From contig NZ_CP107947.1 in the NCBI RefSeq assembly GCF_036059255.1, positions 4,650,001 through 4,714,000 on the forward strand: a DNA stretch of 64,000 nucleotides. Reading direction: 5' to 3'. The translations under genes and the position numbers were made by a program. The notes below the pieces were generated by a model that did no database searches, was not told the origin of the DNA, and saw only the letters and a list, made by a program, of their open reading frames with translations. The DNA comes from Micromonospora sp. NBC_00389. Its GTDB lineage: Bacteria; Actinomycetota; Actinomycetes; Mycobacteriales; Micromonosporaceae. Every line of letters begins with the position of its first letter. The stretch's first letter is position 1. Of this stretch, positions 43,958 to 52,290 are shown piece by piece.

Positions 43958-45270
43958 TGAATCGCCCCGGGTTTGGTAGCGGCTGATGTGCCCTGGGTTT
44001 GGTGGAGTTGGTTTGGTTGACTTCTCGCGCTGCAAGATCGCTGAGGAGGCCATCCATGCCGAAGCCGTATCCGGCCGAGTTCCGCCGCAGAGTCCTTGAT
44101 CTCGTCCGAGCCGGGCGCACGGTCACGGCCGTGGCGACCGATCTGGGGATCAGTGATCAGACCATCTATAACTGGCGCCGGCAGGAGCGTATCGACTCCG
44201 GCCTGCTTCCCGGGGTGACGTCCACGGACCACGCTGAGCTGGTTGCCGCGCGCAAGCGGATCGCCGCGCTGGAGGTCGAGCTGGCCGTGCACCGGCGGGC
44301 GGCGGAGTTGTTGAAGGAGGCGGTGCCCCCAAAAGCACGGTTCGCGGCCATCGCCACGATGACCGCTGAAGGCCTACCCGCTCAGATCGCCTGCCGTGTC
44401 CTGGACGTCTCCGACGCAGGCTTCTACGCCTGGCGCAACCGCCCGCTCTCGGCACGCTCGCTGCGTCACAGCTGGCTCAGCGAGCAGATCCGCCAGGTTC
44501 ACACGGACTCGCGCGGAACCTACGGCTTCCGACGAGTGCACGCCGAACTGGTCCTCGGCCGCGGCATCACCGTCGGGCACAACGCAGTCGAAATGCTGAT
44601 GCGCCGCATCGGCCTGAAAGGCCTACCAGGCCACAAAAACCGGCGACCACGCCCCGACACGCCCTGCGCCGCAGACCTCGTCGACCGCGCTTTCACCCGC
44701 CACGGACCGAACCAGCTGTGGGTCACCGACATCACCGAACACCCCACCCGCGAAGGCAAGGTCTACTGCGCCGTCGTCCTCGACGTCTACTCACGCCGAG
44801 TCGTGGGCTGGTCCATCGACGCATCACAGACCGCGAACCTGGTCACCAACGCCCTGTCCATGGCCATCGGCAACCGCCGGCCCACCGGCACGATCATCCA
44901 CTCCGACCACGGCACCCAGTACACGTCCTGGGCCTTCACCCGCCGCGCCCGCGAATCCGGACTCGTCGCCTCCATGGGATCCGTGGGCGACTGCTACGAC
45001 AACGCGGTCATCGAGTCGTTCTGGGGCCGCATGCAAACCGAACTGCTCAACCGCAAGAAATGGAAGACCCGCATCGAACTCGCCAGTGCGATCTTCGACT
45101 ACCTCGAGATCTTCCACAACCGGCAACGCCGCCACAGTTCACTCGGCATGCTCACCCCGATCGAGTATGAAAGGCTCCACCCGTTCATCACGTCCGCAGC
45201 CTGAGTCCATTAACACGACTCCACGGAACCCGGGGCACATCATAGCCGCTACCAAACCCGGGGCGGTTCA
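43958..45270 (+). mobile_element. IS3-family insertion sequence, apparently intact (1313 bp)
   Basis: The left end TGAATCGCCCCGGGTTTGG and the right end, read on the other strand, TGAACCGCCCCGGGTTTGG, differ at one position, and the similarity extends through TAGCGGCT and GATGTGCCC for about 40 bp. It contains a single transposase frame. On its left it abuts an integrase fragment and on its right a truncated subtilisin gene; the two flanks are not halves of one gene, so a deletion or rearrangement followed insertion. Confidence 0.85.
44056..45204 (+). CDS. IS3-family transposase, OrfA and OrfB in one frame
   Basis: A 382-residue protein. The N-terminal HTH is VTAVATDLGISDQTIYNWRR, followed by the leucine-zipper-like AARKRIAALEVELAVHRRAA. 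The rve domain is complete: WVTDITEHPTREG, IIHSDHGTQYTSWAFTRRAR and DNAVIESFWGRMQTELL give D, D and E. In most IS3 elements OrfA and OrfB are joined by programmed frameshifting; here a slippery-looking CCCCCAAAAG run at about 44326-44336 lies at the junction but the frame is continuous. An ATG at 44056 is preferred over a GTG at 43999. Confidence 0.88.
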   Translation: MPKPYPAEFRRRVLDLVRAGRTVTAVATDLGISDQTIYNWRRQERIDSGLLPGVTSTDHAELVAARKRIAALEVELAVHRRAAELLKEAVPPKARFAAIATMTAEGLPAQIACRVLDVSDAGFYAWRNRPLSARSLRHSWLSEQIRQVHTDSRGTYGFRRVHAELVLGRGITVGHNAVEMLMRRIGLKGLPGHKNRRPRPDTPCAADLVDRAFTRHGPNQLWVTDITEHPTREGKVYCAVVLDVYSRRVVGWSIDASQTANLVTNALSMAIGNRRPTGTIIHSDHGTQYTSWAFTRRARESGLVASMGSVGDCYDNAVIESFWGRMQTELLNRKKWKTRIELASAIFDYLEIFHNRQRRHSSLGMLTPIEYERLHPFITSAA

Positions 45271-46310
45271 TATTCGGGTGCGCCGAAAGCGCGAGCGCCG
45301 CGACACCGGCCGCGTGCGGGCCGGACATCGACGTGCCCTGCTTGTAGCCCCAGCCGTTGGTCTTCGTCACGGTGTTGAAGGTGGTTGACAGGATGGCGTC
45401 GGACAGCGTCGAGGGCGAACCGCCGGTGCGGAATCGGGTATCCCCACCGGGAGCGGTCACCTCCACGACTCCCTGCCCGTAGGAGGAGTAGTAGCTCTTC
45501 TGCTGCGTCGGGCCAACCGCTGACACGGTCACTACGCCCGGCGCCTCAGCCGGCAGGTCGACGCAGGCACCCGTGATGGTGCGGTCCTCGACCGGGAAGC
45601 TGCCGTCGTTGGGGCTTCCGCTGTCGATGAACTTGTGCTGCAGGTTGACGTTGGAGTTGCCCGCGGAGGCGATGTTCAGCACGCCCTTGTTCTGCGAGTA
45701 GCGGATCGCCCGCTGCACGGCCTGCCACACCGGGCGCTGGCGCGCGTCGTTGCGGCAGTTGAACTCCCAGGGGTCGATGAAGTAGCTGTTGTTGGTGATC
45801 TGCATGCCGTGCTCGGCGGCCCAGATGAAGCCGCACACCGCCGCCTCGGGGTAGATGAAGCCGTCGTCGTTAACGACCTTCACCGAGGCGACCTTCACGC
45901 CGGGCGCCACGCCGGCGACGCCGACACCGTTGATCGCGGCGGCGATCGTGCCGGCGACGTGGGTGCCATGGTCCGATGTGGTGGGATTCCAGGCGGCCTC
46001 AGCCGTGTCGATCATGCCGCCGAGGCAGGAAGTGCTCTTGTCCTTCGCAATCTGTGTGGCCAGATCAGGGTGGGTGCTGGAGATGCCGCTGTCGAGCACG
46101 CCCACGACCACGTTGGGGCTTCCGGTGGTCACTGCGTGCACCTCGGGCAGGTGGATCTGCGGCATGTCCCATTGCAGGCCCCACAGGGGCTCGCCGGTCG
46201 GGTTGCCCGTCGCCGCCTGGGCCGTCGCGTCCACTGTCTCGAGAGTGCCGCCGTCGTCGAGCTGGGTGCCGAGGCCGGTGGTGGAGGCGACGGACTCCAC
46301 GCCTGCAAGG
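45271..46310 (-). pseudogene. Subtilisin-like (S8) serine protease, truncated at both ends
   Basis: The central domain is well preserved: VVVGVLDSGISSTHPDLATQ (catalytic Asp), TSDHGTHVAGTIAAAINGVG (His), ITNNSYFIDPWEF with the oxyanion Asn region, and GYKQGTSMSGPHAAGVAALA (Ser). The 3' end is cut by the IS3 element shortly after the serine motif, adding about 20 foreign residues. At the 5' end the family sequence stops near VESVASTTGLGT (about 46310), and no signal peptide follows; the plus strand there (KDFHFLAEALGQKMPRLRP) may belong to another fragment. The catalytic triad is present, but export and propeptide are lost. Confidence 0.75.
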
Positions 46311-46460
46311 ATTTCCACTTCCTCGCGGAGGCCCTCGGCCAGAAGATGCCCCGGCTCCGGCCGTGGGACGAACTCACCGAGGGCCTCTTCACCGCGGCCA
46401 ACGGCTTGGCCGCAGGTCAGGTAGACCTGCGCCGGTGCAGGGAGGCCCGGATGCCCAGGT

Positions 46461-47204
46461 CTAGGGAAGATCCACAATCATGTCCGCGGTAGCGACAGCG
46501 ACCTCACCGTCGTACTCGTCGCGGGCCGCGGCTCGGGCGGTGGCATGGTCCGTACCCGGCCGCAGATGCGTCAGGAGCAGGCGTCCGGCGCCGGCCGCCG
46601 CAGCCTGCCGACCCGCGTGAAGCGCGCTCGACTGGTAACCCTTCGAGTCCTCCGGCACCTCGTGCACGTAGGTTGCCTCGGCCACGAGCAGGTCAGCGCC
46701 GCGGGCCAGGTCGACCACGTCGGAACTCGGGCCGCTGTCACCGGTGTACGTGAGCACTCGGCCGCCGGCGGCCAGCCGCACGCCGGCGTTTGGCACCCAG
46801 TGCGGCAGCAGCCGGGTCTGGGCGCGGAACGGGCCGATCTCGAGTTCGCTGCCGGCGGTGAACTCGTGCAGCACGTAGCCGTCGTCCAGCATGCCGGGAC
46901 GGTCCAGCGCCAACACCGCGTCCAGCGCACGCGGCAGCGCGTACACGGGTAGCGGTGGGGGACGCGCGTCGCGCAGCGTACGTGCCCGCAGCAGGGGATT
47001 GAGATCTGCGCAGTGATCGGGATGGCCGTGGCTGATGAACGCCGCGTCGACCTGGTCGACGCTGAGGTGTTCCAGCAGCCGCGGCATCGTCGCGTAGCCG
47101 ACGTCGACGAGCAGCCGGAAGTCGTCATGTTCCACGACGTAGCCGCTGCATGCCTGGCCCGCCTCGGGCCAGACACCACAGCCGCCGAGAACGGTGAGCC
47201 GCAT
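46461..47204 (-). CDS. MBL-fold metal-dependent hydrolase (RNase Z-like group)
   Basis: A 247-residue protein with the metallo-beta-lactamase fold: LTVLGGCGVWPEAGQACSGY, LLVDVGYATMPRLLEHL, and the metal-binding FISHGHPDHCADLNPLLRAR (HxHxDH with DH in place). Then come VLTYTGDSGPSSDVVDLARG (bridging Asp), LVAEATYVHEVPEDSKGY and LLLTHLRPGTDHA (last His). This is the RNase Z-like hydrolase group; the substrate may be a phosphodiester or cyclic nucleotide, which cannot be told from sequence. It is intact and monocistronic, directly next to a truncated protease gene. Confidence 0.88.
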   Translation of the reverse strand: MRLTVLGGCGVWPEAGQACSGYVVEHDDFRLLVDVGYATMPRLLEHLSVDQVDAAFISHGHPDHCADLNPLLRARTLRDARPPPLPVYALPRALDAVLALDRPGMLDDGYVLHEFTAGSELEIGPFRAQTRLLPHWVPNAGVRLAAGGRVLTYTGDSGPSSDVVDLARGADLLVAEATYVHEVPEDSKGYQSSALHAGRQAAAAGAGRLLLTHLRPGTDHATARAAARDEYDGEVAVATADMIVDLP

Positions 47205-47384
47205 CCTGGAGACTGTACCGACCGGCCTGTCACAGCCGAACCACTTTGTGCCACTGCGTCTATCTGAGGGCCCACCCGGAGGTACATCGCGGTGCCGGCC
47301 GACTGCCGCATCGGTGTCCGCGGTTGCGCTCAGCGTCGTCTGGCAGCCGCAGGCCGAGCCACCGGCCGTGCGGGTGGAGCCGGA

Positions 47385-47725
47385 CGAAGCGCCGGACAGC
47401 CGGCCGGTCCCGTCCGGACCGCCCGCCCGCCCGCTGGCCGAGTTCCTGGTACCAGCGCAACTCGTCCCGGGTACGAGGCGGTCGTCGCCCTCGCCACCGC
47501 CGCCCGCGCATTGGACCGGCTGGTCAGCGCCCGGCCCGACGCGGCCGACCCGCGGTCGAACCGGCGCTCATCCAGGGCGCGCCGATGGTGGCCGAGGCGC
47601 TCTCCGGCATCCGCGACGCCCCGGTACGGCCGTCGGCGGACCGGTACGTATGGCTGTTCGCCGGCCTCGACCCGGAGTACCTGGCCGCCGCGCGAGAGGC
47701 CTGCTGGCGGATCCTCGAGGCCTGA
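47385..47725 (+). pseudogene. Hypothetical gene remnant with frameshifts
   Basis: A natural C-terminus (ALSGIRDAPVRPSADRYVWL, then FAGLDPEYLAAAREACWRIL) is in one frame. The preceding helical part (GYEAVVALATAARALDRLVS) is in another, and LAEFLVPAQLVPG in a third. The family is not recognised. At least two frame changes indicate decay. Confidence 0.45.
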
Positions 47726-48357
47726 GCTGGCCGTCAGCGTACGGCGAGGATCGTCACCAGCGTGGCGGCAAGCGGGAGGTGTAACAGCCTGGAGGTCGTC
47801 GTGATGATCGTCAAACTCGACGAAGACCGCGAATAATATGTGCCAAGACGCGTGTTCGAGGACATTGTCGAATCGGCGCCTGCCGGGGGGCTCAAGGACA
47901 GCGGCACCTGGAACCTTCCCGTAACCGCGCGTTGCATATTCGGCCGTCGGCGCGGGTAGAAGGACGTGACTGCGCCGGAGCGGGTAGGGGTGCCCTGTCT
48001 GGCCGTAGTCAGGTGAGCGGGAGCCTGTTCCCGGGTTCAGCTCGATCGGTGCTGGGGACCAGGGCAGGATCCGCGGTCGTGGCGGGCGTGAAGCCGGTAC
48101 GGCGCAAGGCGTACGCCGCGAATCGGATCCGCTGAAACGCCGGCGGCTGACGTTTGGACGGAAGGGCCGGGGTCGTTGCCCTTGGCGGTCGACTGCCTCG
48201 AGCGGCTCGGGAGCGGCGGTCCTTCGGACCCCGACCTTCCGCGCGGTGAAGAGTATCGGTGCCCACTGACCCTCGGGCGCCGCTTATGGCGGATTTAATC
48301 CGCAAATAAGCCGTCGATTAGCCATACGCACTTGCTCACGGAGGGGGTGCGGGTCGG
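47726..48357. other. About 630 bases without a recognised gene
   Basis: The segment is AT-richer in places (47800-47870, 48290-48330). No RNA gene, hairpin terminator or protein family was recognised on either strand. Confidence 0.4.
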
Positions 48358-48786
48358 TCAGTTCGCCGACGCCGATGCCGCCGGGGTCGAGGGCAGCGGG
48401 GTGGCGGGCAGGTTGTTCGGCCGGCCGAGGAAGCCGTTGATGAACGACAGCTTGCGCAGCTCGGCGAACGCCGTGTCCTCCTTGTTGTCACCGGTCCGCC
48501 GAGTCACCGAGCTGCGCTCGGTGTCGGCACCGGTCCGGTGGAAGACGTCCTCGCAGGTCGGCTCCGTCGGCAGCGTGATTCCGGAGTCCTCCAACGCCTG
48601 GCGTGCCTTCTCGCCCTGGCGGTCGACCGCGCCGATGGCGTCGAGCCGGTCCTGGTTCTGGTCCTGGTCGAGGATGTCGTCGAGTCCGCCGCTGGAGAGC
48701 ACGGCGCCGCCGAGCAGCAGCACCAGGCAGACAGCGGCGGCGTGACGGCGTCCACTGCTGCGGCGAACTCGCCACGTCGCTCCCAC
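48358..48786 (-). CDS. Secreted or membrane-anchored protein with rebuilt N-terminus
   Basis: The 142-residue frame has a hydrophobic segment AAAVCLVLLLGGAVLSSGG near residues 16-34, then a polar domain rich in Asp, Gln and Glu (DDILDQDQNQDRLDAIGAVD; PTEPTCEDVFHRTGADTE) and a Thr/Pro/Ala tail. The first 13 residues are encoded by DNA that in another frame is the end of the AbiEii fragment, so the true N-terminus was replaced by a junction. The hydrophobic segment could still act as a signal anchor. The family is not recognised. Confidence 0.5.
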   Translation of the reverse strand: MGATWRVRRSSGRRHAAAVCLVLLLGGAVLSSGGLDDILDQDQNQDRLDAIGAVDRQGEKARQALEDSGITLPTEPTCEDVFHRTGADTERSSVTRRTGDNKEDTAFAELRKLSFINGFLGRPNNLPATPLPSTPAASASAN

Positions 48787-48935
48787 GCCGTGAACAGGTC
48801 AACGTCCTCGCTCGGGCGGTCCAGGATGCCGTGGGCCTGCACGGCGTACCCGCCGGCCAACGCGAACCCGTAGCGGGCAGCGACCCGCAGCCCGATCTCC
48901 GCCAGGCGGAGGTGAACCGGCCAGCGCCTGGGGCG
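48745..48935 (-). pseudogene. AbiEii/AbiGii-type nucleotidyltransferase toxin, N-terminal fragment
   Basis: The frame reads HLRLAEIGLRVAARYGFALA, then GGYAVQAHGILDRPSEDVDL and FTAWERRGEFAAAVDAV, matching the start of AbiEii-type toxins (GGxAxxxxGxxxRxSxDxDL, the nucleotidyltransferase GG..DxD site). Only about 60 residues remain; the C-terminal two-thirds is gone and the frame runs into the secreted-protein gene. Intact members of this family are toxins of abortive-infection systems. Confidence 0.65.
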
Positions 48936-48939
48936 GCGT

Positions 48940-49072
48940 GGTCAGCTCAGGGAAGCGTGCCTGCCATAACGCCCGCAGCCGGGCCGGGAGCCACAAGCTT
49001 GGCCACAAGCGCTGCAGCGTCGGACCGTGCAGCCACCGGCACAGGTCCGTGGCCGAATTAGCCTGGTTCAGC
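48940..49072 (-). pseudogene. Possible AbiE partner (antitoxin-side) C-terminal fragment
   Basis: Just upstream of the AbiEii fragment the minus strand reads LNQANSATDLCRWLHGPTLQ and RLWPSLWLPARLRALWQARF, then PEL. This looks like the C-terminal end of a protein whose gene would precede the toxin gene. The link to AbiEi is inferred from position and should be treated as tentative. Confidence 0.35.
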
Positions 49073-49079
49073 ACCGTCT

Positions 49080-49251
49080 GGTATATCAGCTGCAGATCGC
49101 CGGCCCGGAGTACCCGTGGGGTGAGAAGGAGTTGGCGCCGGGCCGGTGCGTTCGTGGCTGGATCACCTTCCCGGTACCCGCGAAGAAGCGGCCGGTCTTT
49201 GTGGAGTACGCGGCAGACGAGACTGTGCCGCCGCGCTGGCGGGTGAAGTAG
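49080..49251 (+). pseudogene. DUF4352-like C-terminal fragment
   Basis: The frame ends PEYPWGEKELAPGRCVRGWI, then TFPVPAKKRPVFVEYAADE, VPPRWRVK and a stop, the beta-strand pattern (LxPGxxxxGWITFxVP) at the end of immunoglobulin-like DUF4352 lipoproteins. The signal peptide and first strands are absent. Confidence 0.5.
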
Positions 49252-49264
49252 CCCGAACAGCAGG

Positions 49265-49296
49265 AAGCGCCCCCACCGGAGCCAGCGGGGGCGCTT
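49265..49296. terminator. Bidirectional hairpin between convergent gene remnants
   Basis: A perfect 10-bp stem (AAGCGCCCCC with GGGGGCGCTT) and a 12-base loop lie between the plus-strand DUF4352-like remnant and the minus-strand holin-like remnant; T residues follow in the plus direction and A residues precede. Confidence 0.75.
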
Positions 49297-49311
49297 CGTC
49301 TTGCGGGGAGA

Positions 49312-49580
49312 TCAGGGGCGGCCGAGGTCCGGCCGAGCGGTGTGCTTCGCCCAGTAGCCGGCCACGATCGCGCAGACGCCGGTCACGACCAGGCCGACGA
49401 CACCGACCAGCGGCAGCGGCACGTCCGGCGCGGCGCCGCTGTTGAACCACAGCCCGTCGATCGCCCACAGCACGGCCGGGGTGATGACGGCCGCGCTGCC
49501 GCCGGCGCCACCGTCGCGGCCTTCACCTTCGACTCGATCGGTCGGGGCGACGGCGCCGGCGCGGGGTTGAGCTCGGACAT
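49312..49580 (-). pseudogene. Holin-like small membrane protein, one base short
   Basis: An ATG at 49580 with GGAGG upstream gives SELNPAPAPSPRPIESKVKA and ATV. One base appears to be missing there; the next frame continues AGGSAAVITPAVLWAIDGLW, a Pro/Val-rich hinge VPLPLVGVVGLVVTGVCAIV, and AGYWAKHTARPDLGRP before the stop. The pattern of two transmembrane segments with an intervening polar loop and basic tail is typical of actinobacteriophage holin-like proteins. The total length, 269 bases, confirms the one-base deficit. Confidence 0.6.
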
Positions 49581-49772
49581 GTGTGCCTCCCTGGAGGGTT
49601 TGCGGATGATCGCCGCGCCGAGGGTGTAACGGCGCGCAAACGGGCAGCGCCTGTAGTGCTGGAAGGCCGAGGTGCGCGACCTTTCGACCGGGCGGGACTG
49701 CTCGACCCCTTCAGTCCCGCCCGGATGACAGCCGAACAGCCCACCACCACGCGCCAGCGGAGGCATTGCACG
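49581..49772. other. Short intergenic region
   Basis: The divergent upstream regions of two small membrane-protein remnants; no hairpin or repeat recognised. Confidence 0.4.
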
Positions 49773-49977
49773 ATGGCTGACTCGACATCGCACAACCCCC
49801 CGCGGCGCTGGCCCGGCCGAAACGGGGTGGCGGCACCTCCGGCATGGAACCTGCCCGACCCAGCCTCTTCGGCCGCAGCCGCAGCGCTCCGGTGAGCGGT
49901 GGCCGTACGTCATGTTCGGCGGAGTCACCCTGCTGCTCGGTGCCCTTGCCACGCTGGTTGTTGTCCTGGCCAGATGA
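49773..49977 (+). pseudogene. Small one-TM membrane protein with frameshift
   Basis: The ATG at 49773 (GGAGG ten bases upstream) starts MADSTSHNPPRRWPGRNGVA. After about 38 codons the sense frame changes and ends ERWPYVMFGGVTLLLGALAT, then LVVVLAR and a stop, a single transmembrane segment. The gene is one base out of frame. Confidence 0.4.
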
Positions 49978-50233
49978 ACCCGTCCGGGGGTGAGCACCTA
50001 GCCACGGAAGGGTTGGCCCTGGCTGCATCCCGGGTAGGTGTAGCCCATGGATTCGCGTATGGAGAACTGGCTGGCAATCGCTGGCAGGCATCGTCAATGC
50101 GATGACGATGCTCGGCGGTGCCGCGACTGTCAGGCGTACTGGCCATGCGTGTACCGGCTGCGCGCCGATCACGAGCTGAGCGGCGCGCCGGGGCTCGCCA
50201 CCTCGGCTCCGGCAGGCTAGGTACGGTCGTCGG
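49978..50233. other. Intergenic region
   Basis: No gene or structured element recognised. Confidence 0.4.
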
Positions 50234-50544
50234 ATGGTGCATGTGCCGTCACTGCCCGCCCGGGACCGGCTGGTGCTCGCGGAGCTGTCCGGCGTCGCCG
50301 GCCGGTGGTCACGGCACCGACCGGGGGAAGCCCCGCGCTGACGCCATCGCCGCAGTGCACGCGGTCACTCGCGACCCCAGGCTGCTCGGCATCCAGGCGG
50401 GCGTCGCGATGGCTGATCCGCAGGGCATCGGCGGACCGACCGTGGAGCTGCTGCGCGCGGCCGGCGCCGACATGGAGATCGCCGAGAAACCACGCTGCTG
50501 AGGTCCGGGCGCGGATGGAGCGCTAGGGCACCCGGTACGACTAG
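50234..50544 (+). pseudogene. Small conserved actinomycete protein, decayed (copy 1)
   Basis: Three frames are needed: the start MVHVPSLPARDRLVLAELSG, the middle ADAIAAVHAVTRDPRLLGIQ with AGVAMADPQGIGGPTVELLR and AAGADMEIAE, and the end HAAEVRARMER followed by a TAG that replaces the histidine codon seen in copy 2. The middle resembles a small Actinobacteria-specific family (LLGIAAGVALADP...LLxAAGAD). It carries two frameshifts and one stop. Confidence 0.6.
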
Positions 50545-50638
50545 CGCCACGACATGCCTGGTTCTCGGGCAAACGTGGTCAGCGCCGCTCGACTCAGCCG
50601 GGCGTTCGTTCGAGAAACACGGATGGCTGCCTCCACCG

Positions 50639-50893
50639 ATGGCATCACCACACCTCAGCGACGGGCGCCAGTCCACCGCGACGAGCGGCACAGAGCACGC
50701 CCTGATCATGGCGCTGATGATCATCGCAGTGATCTCCATCGGCGCGTTGCTCTGGATCGTGCTGGCGAGCGGCTCGGAGAGGGGCAACACCGCCTCACTA
50801 GCGATCCCGGCGATCGCCACGATCGCGAGTAGCTCGATCGGGGGGATCGTGTTCGTGCTGCGGAGGCGGCCGGGGAGGTCACGCCGCAACTAG
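50639..50893 (+). CDS. Small membrane protein with two transmembrane segments
   Basis: An 84-residue protein with polar N-terminus, MALMIIAVISIGALLWIVLA, a short loop GSERGNTA, SLAIPAIATIASSSIGGIVF and a very basic C-terminus (LRRRPGRSRRN). Both helices are clear and the positive-inside rule would place both ends in the cytoplasm. The family is not recognised. It lies between the two copies of a decayed small gene and may itself be a relic, but the frame is intact. Confidence 0.5.
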   Translation: MASPHLSDGRQSTATSGTEHALIMALMIIAVISIGALLWIVLASGSERGNTASLAIPAIATIASSSIGGIVFVLRRRPGRSRRN

Positions 50894-50949
50894 CGGGCTG
50901 ACGGGGATCGGGTGCCGTCTCGGCCCGGTCCCCCGCCTCGCCGCGCCGG

Positions 50950-51061
50950 TTCGGCTGCTGCCGAGCTGCTGCGCTCGGCCAGCGTCGACATGGAGATTGC
51001 CGCCGAGCACGCCGTGGAGGTGCGGGCGCGGATGGAGCGCCACGGCGCCCGGTACGCCTGA
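50950..51061 (+). pseudogene. C-terminal fragment of the small conserved protein (copy 2)
   Basis: The frame reads AELLRSASVDMEIAAEHAVE, VRARMERHGARYA and a stop, nearly the same as the end of copy 1 but without its frameshift and internal stop. The first two-thirds of the gene is absent. The two copies indicate a local duplication. Confidence 0.55.
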
Positions 51062-51287
51062 TCTGGTTCGCCGGTGTTGGATGAGGCCCCGCAAAACGGC
51101 AGTACCTGCCGGGCCTCCGCCGCGGAGATTACGCCTTGGCGTCGACGTCCGACCGCGGCCCGGCCCGGTGCCGACCCGGACACCTTCGACTACCTGCCGG
51201 CCTGACGTAACGCGGCGAGGCGCGGCGACGCCGGTGGACTGGGGCCCCGGGCGGGCCCGGTCCACCTACGGAAGGAAACGCCCCGCG
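51062..51287. other. Intergenic region upstream of the lipoprotein gene
   Basis: No gene recognised; the ribosome binding site GAAGGAA of the next gene lies at its end. Confidence 0.4.
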
Positions 51288-51989
51288 ATGCGTCGCCCTG
51301 TTGTGCCGATCATTCTGTCGATGCTGGTCGTAGGCGGGCTCGCAGCCTGTGGCGCTGCGGAGCCGGCCGGGGAGCGGTGGCAGGCGGCGGCGGCCCCCGC
51401 TTCGCCGACGGCCAAGCCGGCGCCGCCACCGCCTCGACCCGCGCCGAAGAACAAGGAGGAGGCGGGCCGGCAGGCGCGGCTCGCGCTCGCCGACCTGTCG
51501 ACGTTTCGCCAGGAGACGGCGGAGCACACCAGCGAGAACTCCGACGATTGGCGGCTGCGTTCGCTCTGTCGCGACATCCTGCCCTCGGATCGACTCGCCT
51601 CCGCTGGTCGCGAACGCCGCTGGGTGAAGCCGCCGATCTGGATCCGCCAGCACGTCGTCGGCTACCTGACCGTGCCCGGCCGCAAGCTGATCGGCGAGCT
51701 GCGAACGGTGTTGAAGACGTGCCGGTCGTATCGGACGGGCGACGGCAGGACCTCAACTATCGTGCCCTGGACCCCAGCTGGGGTGCCGGCGAATCCGGAC
51801 GTGGTGACCTTCTGCGAGACCCAGCAGACGGACGACGGCCAGCTCAGCCAGTGCACGATCATGATGGCGCGCGGTTCCTACGTGCTCAACCTGGACGCCT
51901 CCGACGGCGACGGGAACCTCAAGAAGTCCCAGGCGATGGTCGCCAAGCTCTATCCCCTCGTCACCGAGGCGTTCGTCAAGGCCACCTGA
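51288..51989 (+). CDS. Putative lipoprotein
   Basis: A 233-residue protein. The signal peptide PVVPIILSMLVVGGLAACGA has a lipobox LAAC (modified Cys at residue 21). A Pro-rich linker (PTAKPAPPPPRPAP) is followed by a folded domain of about 180 residues with four cysteines, CRDIL, CRSYR, FCETQ and QCTIM, which could pair in two disulfides outside the cell. The ATG at 51288 has GAAGGAA about ten bases upstream. The family is not recognised; anchoring on the outer membrane face is the only safe statement. Confidence 0.8.
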   Translation: MRRPVVPIILSMLVVGGLAACGAAEPAGERWQAAAAPASPTAKPAPPPPRPAPKNKEEAGRQARLALADLSTFRQETAEHTSENSDDWRLRSLCRDILPSDRLASAGRERRWVKPPIWIRQHVVGYLTVPGRKLIGELRTVLKTCRSYRTGDGRTSTIVPWTPAGVPANPDVVTFCETQQTDDGQLSQCTIMMARGSYVLNLDASDGDGNLKKSQAMVAKLYPLVTEAFVKAT

Positions 51990-52071
51990 CCGGGCATCCC
52001 GCGGCTGTTTCGGTGAGCCAAGCCGTGACGTGTCGCCACCGGGCGGTCGAGGCCACCGCCACGCCACATGG

Positions 52072-52290
52072 TCACGCCTCCCGCCGTAGCTCGGTCTTCG
52101 GAGCGGCGGCCAGCGGCGGGAACACCTGCTGGAAGAACGCGTTGACGGACGGCACCGCCAGCACGCGGGTGATCGCGCCGGCGACGGCGAGGATCGCCGC
52201 TAACCACGCCACCCGCTCGACGCCGGCGGCCTTCGCCGCCTCGGGCAGCATGATCGCGACCGGCCCGACTCCCAGCGGCCCTTCCATCCT
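52072..52290 (-). pseudogene. Small one-TM (holin-like) protein, N-terminus uncertain
   Basis: The frame ends AAKAAGVERVAWLAAILAVA and GAITRVLAVPSVNAFFQQVF, then PPLAAAPKTELRREA and a stop, one transmembrane segment followed by an amphipathic helix, similar to small phage-type holin proteins. Upstream the frame merges with sequence antisense to the next fragment, so the natural start is unclear. Confidence 0.45.

Noticed and set aside
44326..44336. Programmed frameshift in the IS3 transposase
   Set aside because: The slippery-looking run is present, but the frame is already continuous from OrfA to OrfB, so frameshifting is not required in this copy.
47726..48357. Possible RNA gene in the gene-free stretch
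   Set aside because: No cloverleaf, conserved riboswitch core or strong hairpin could be built by eye.
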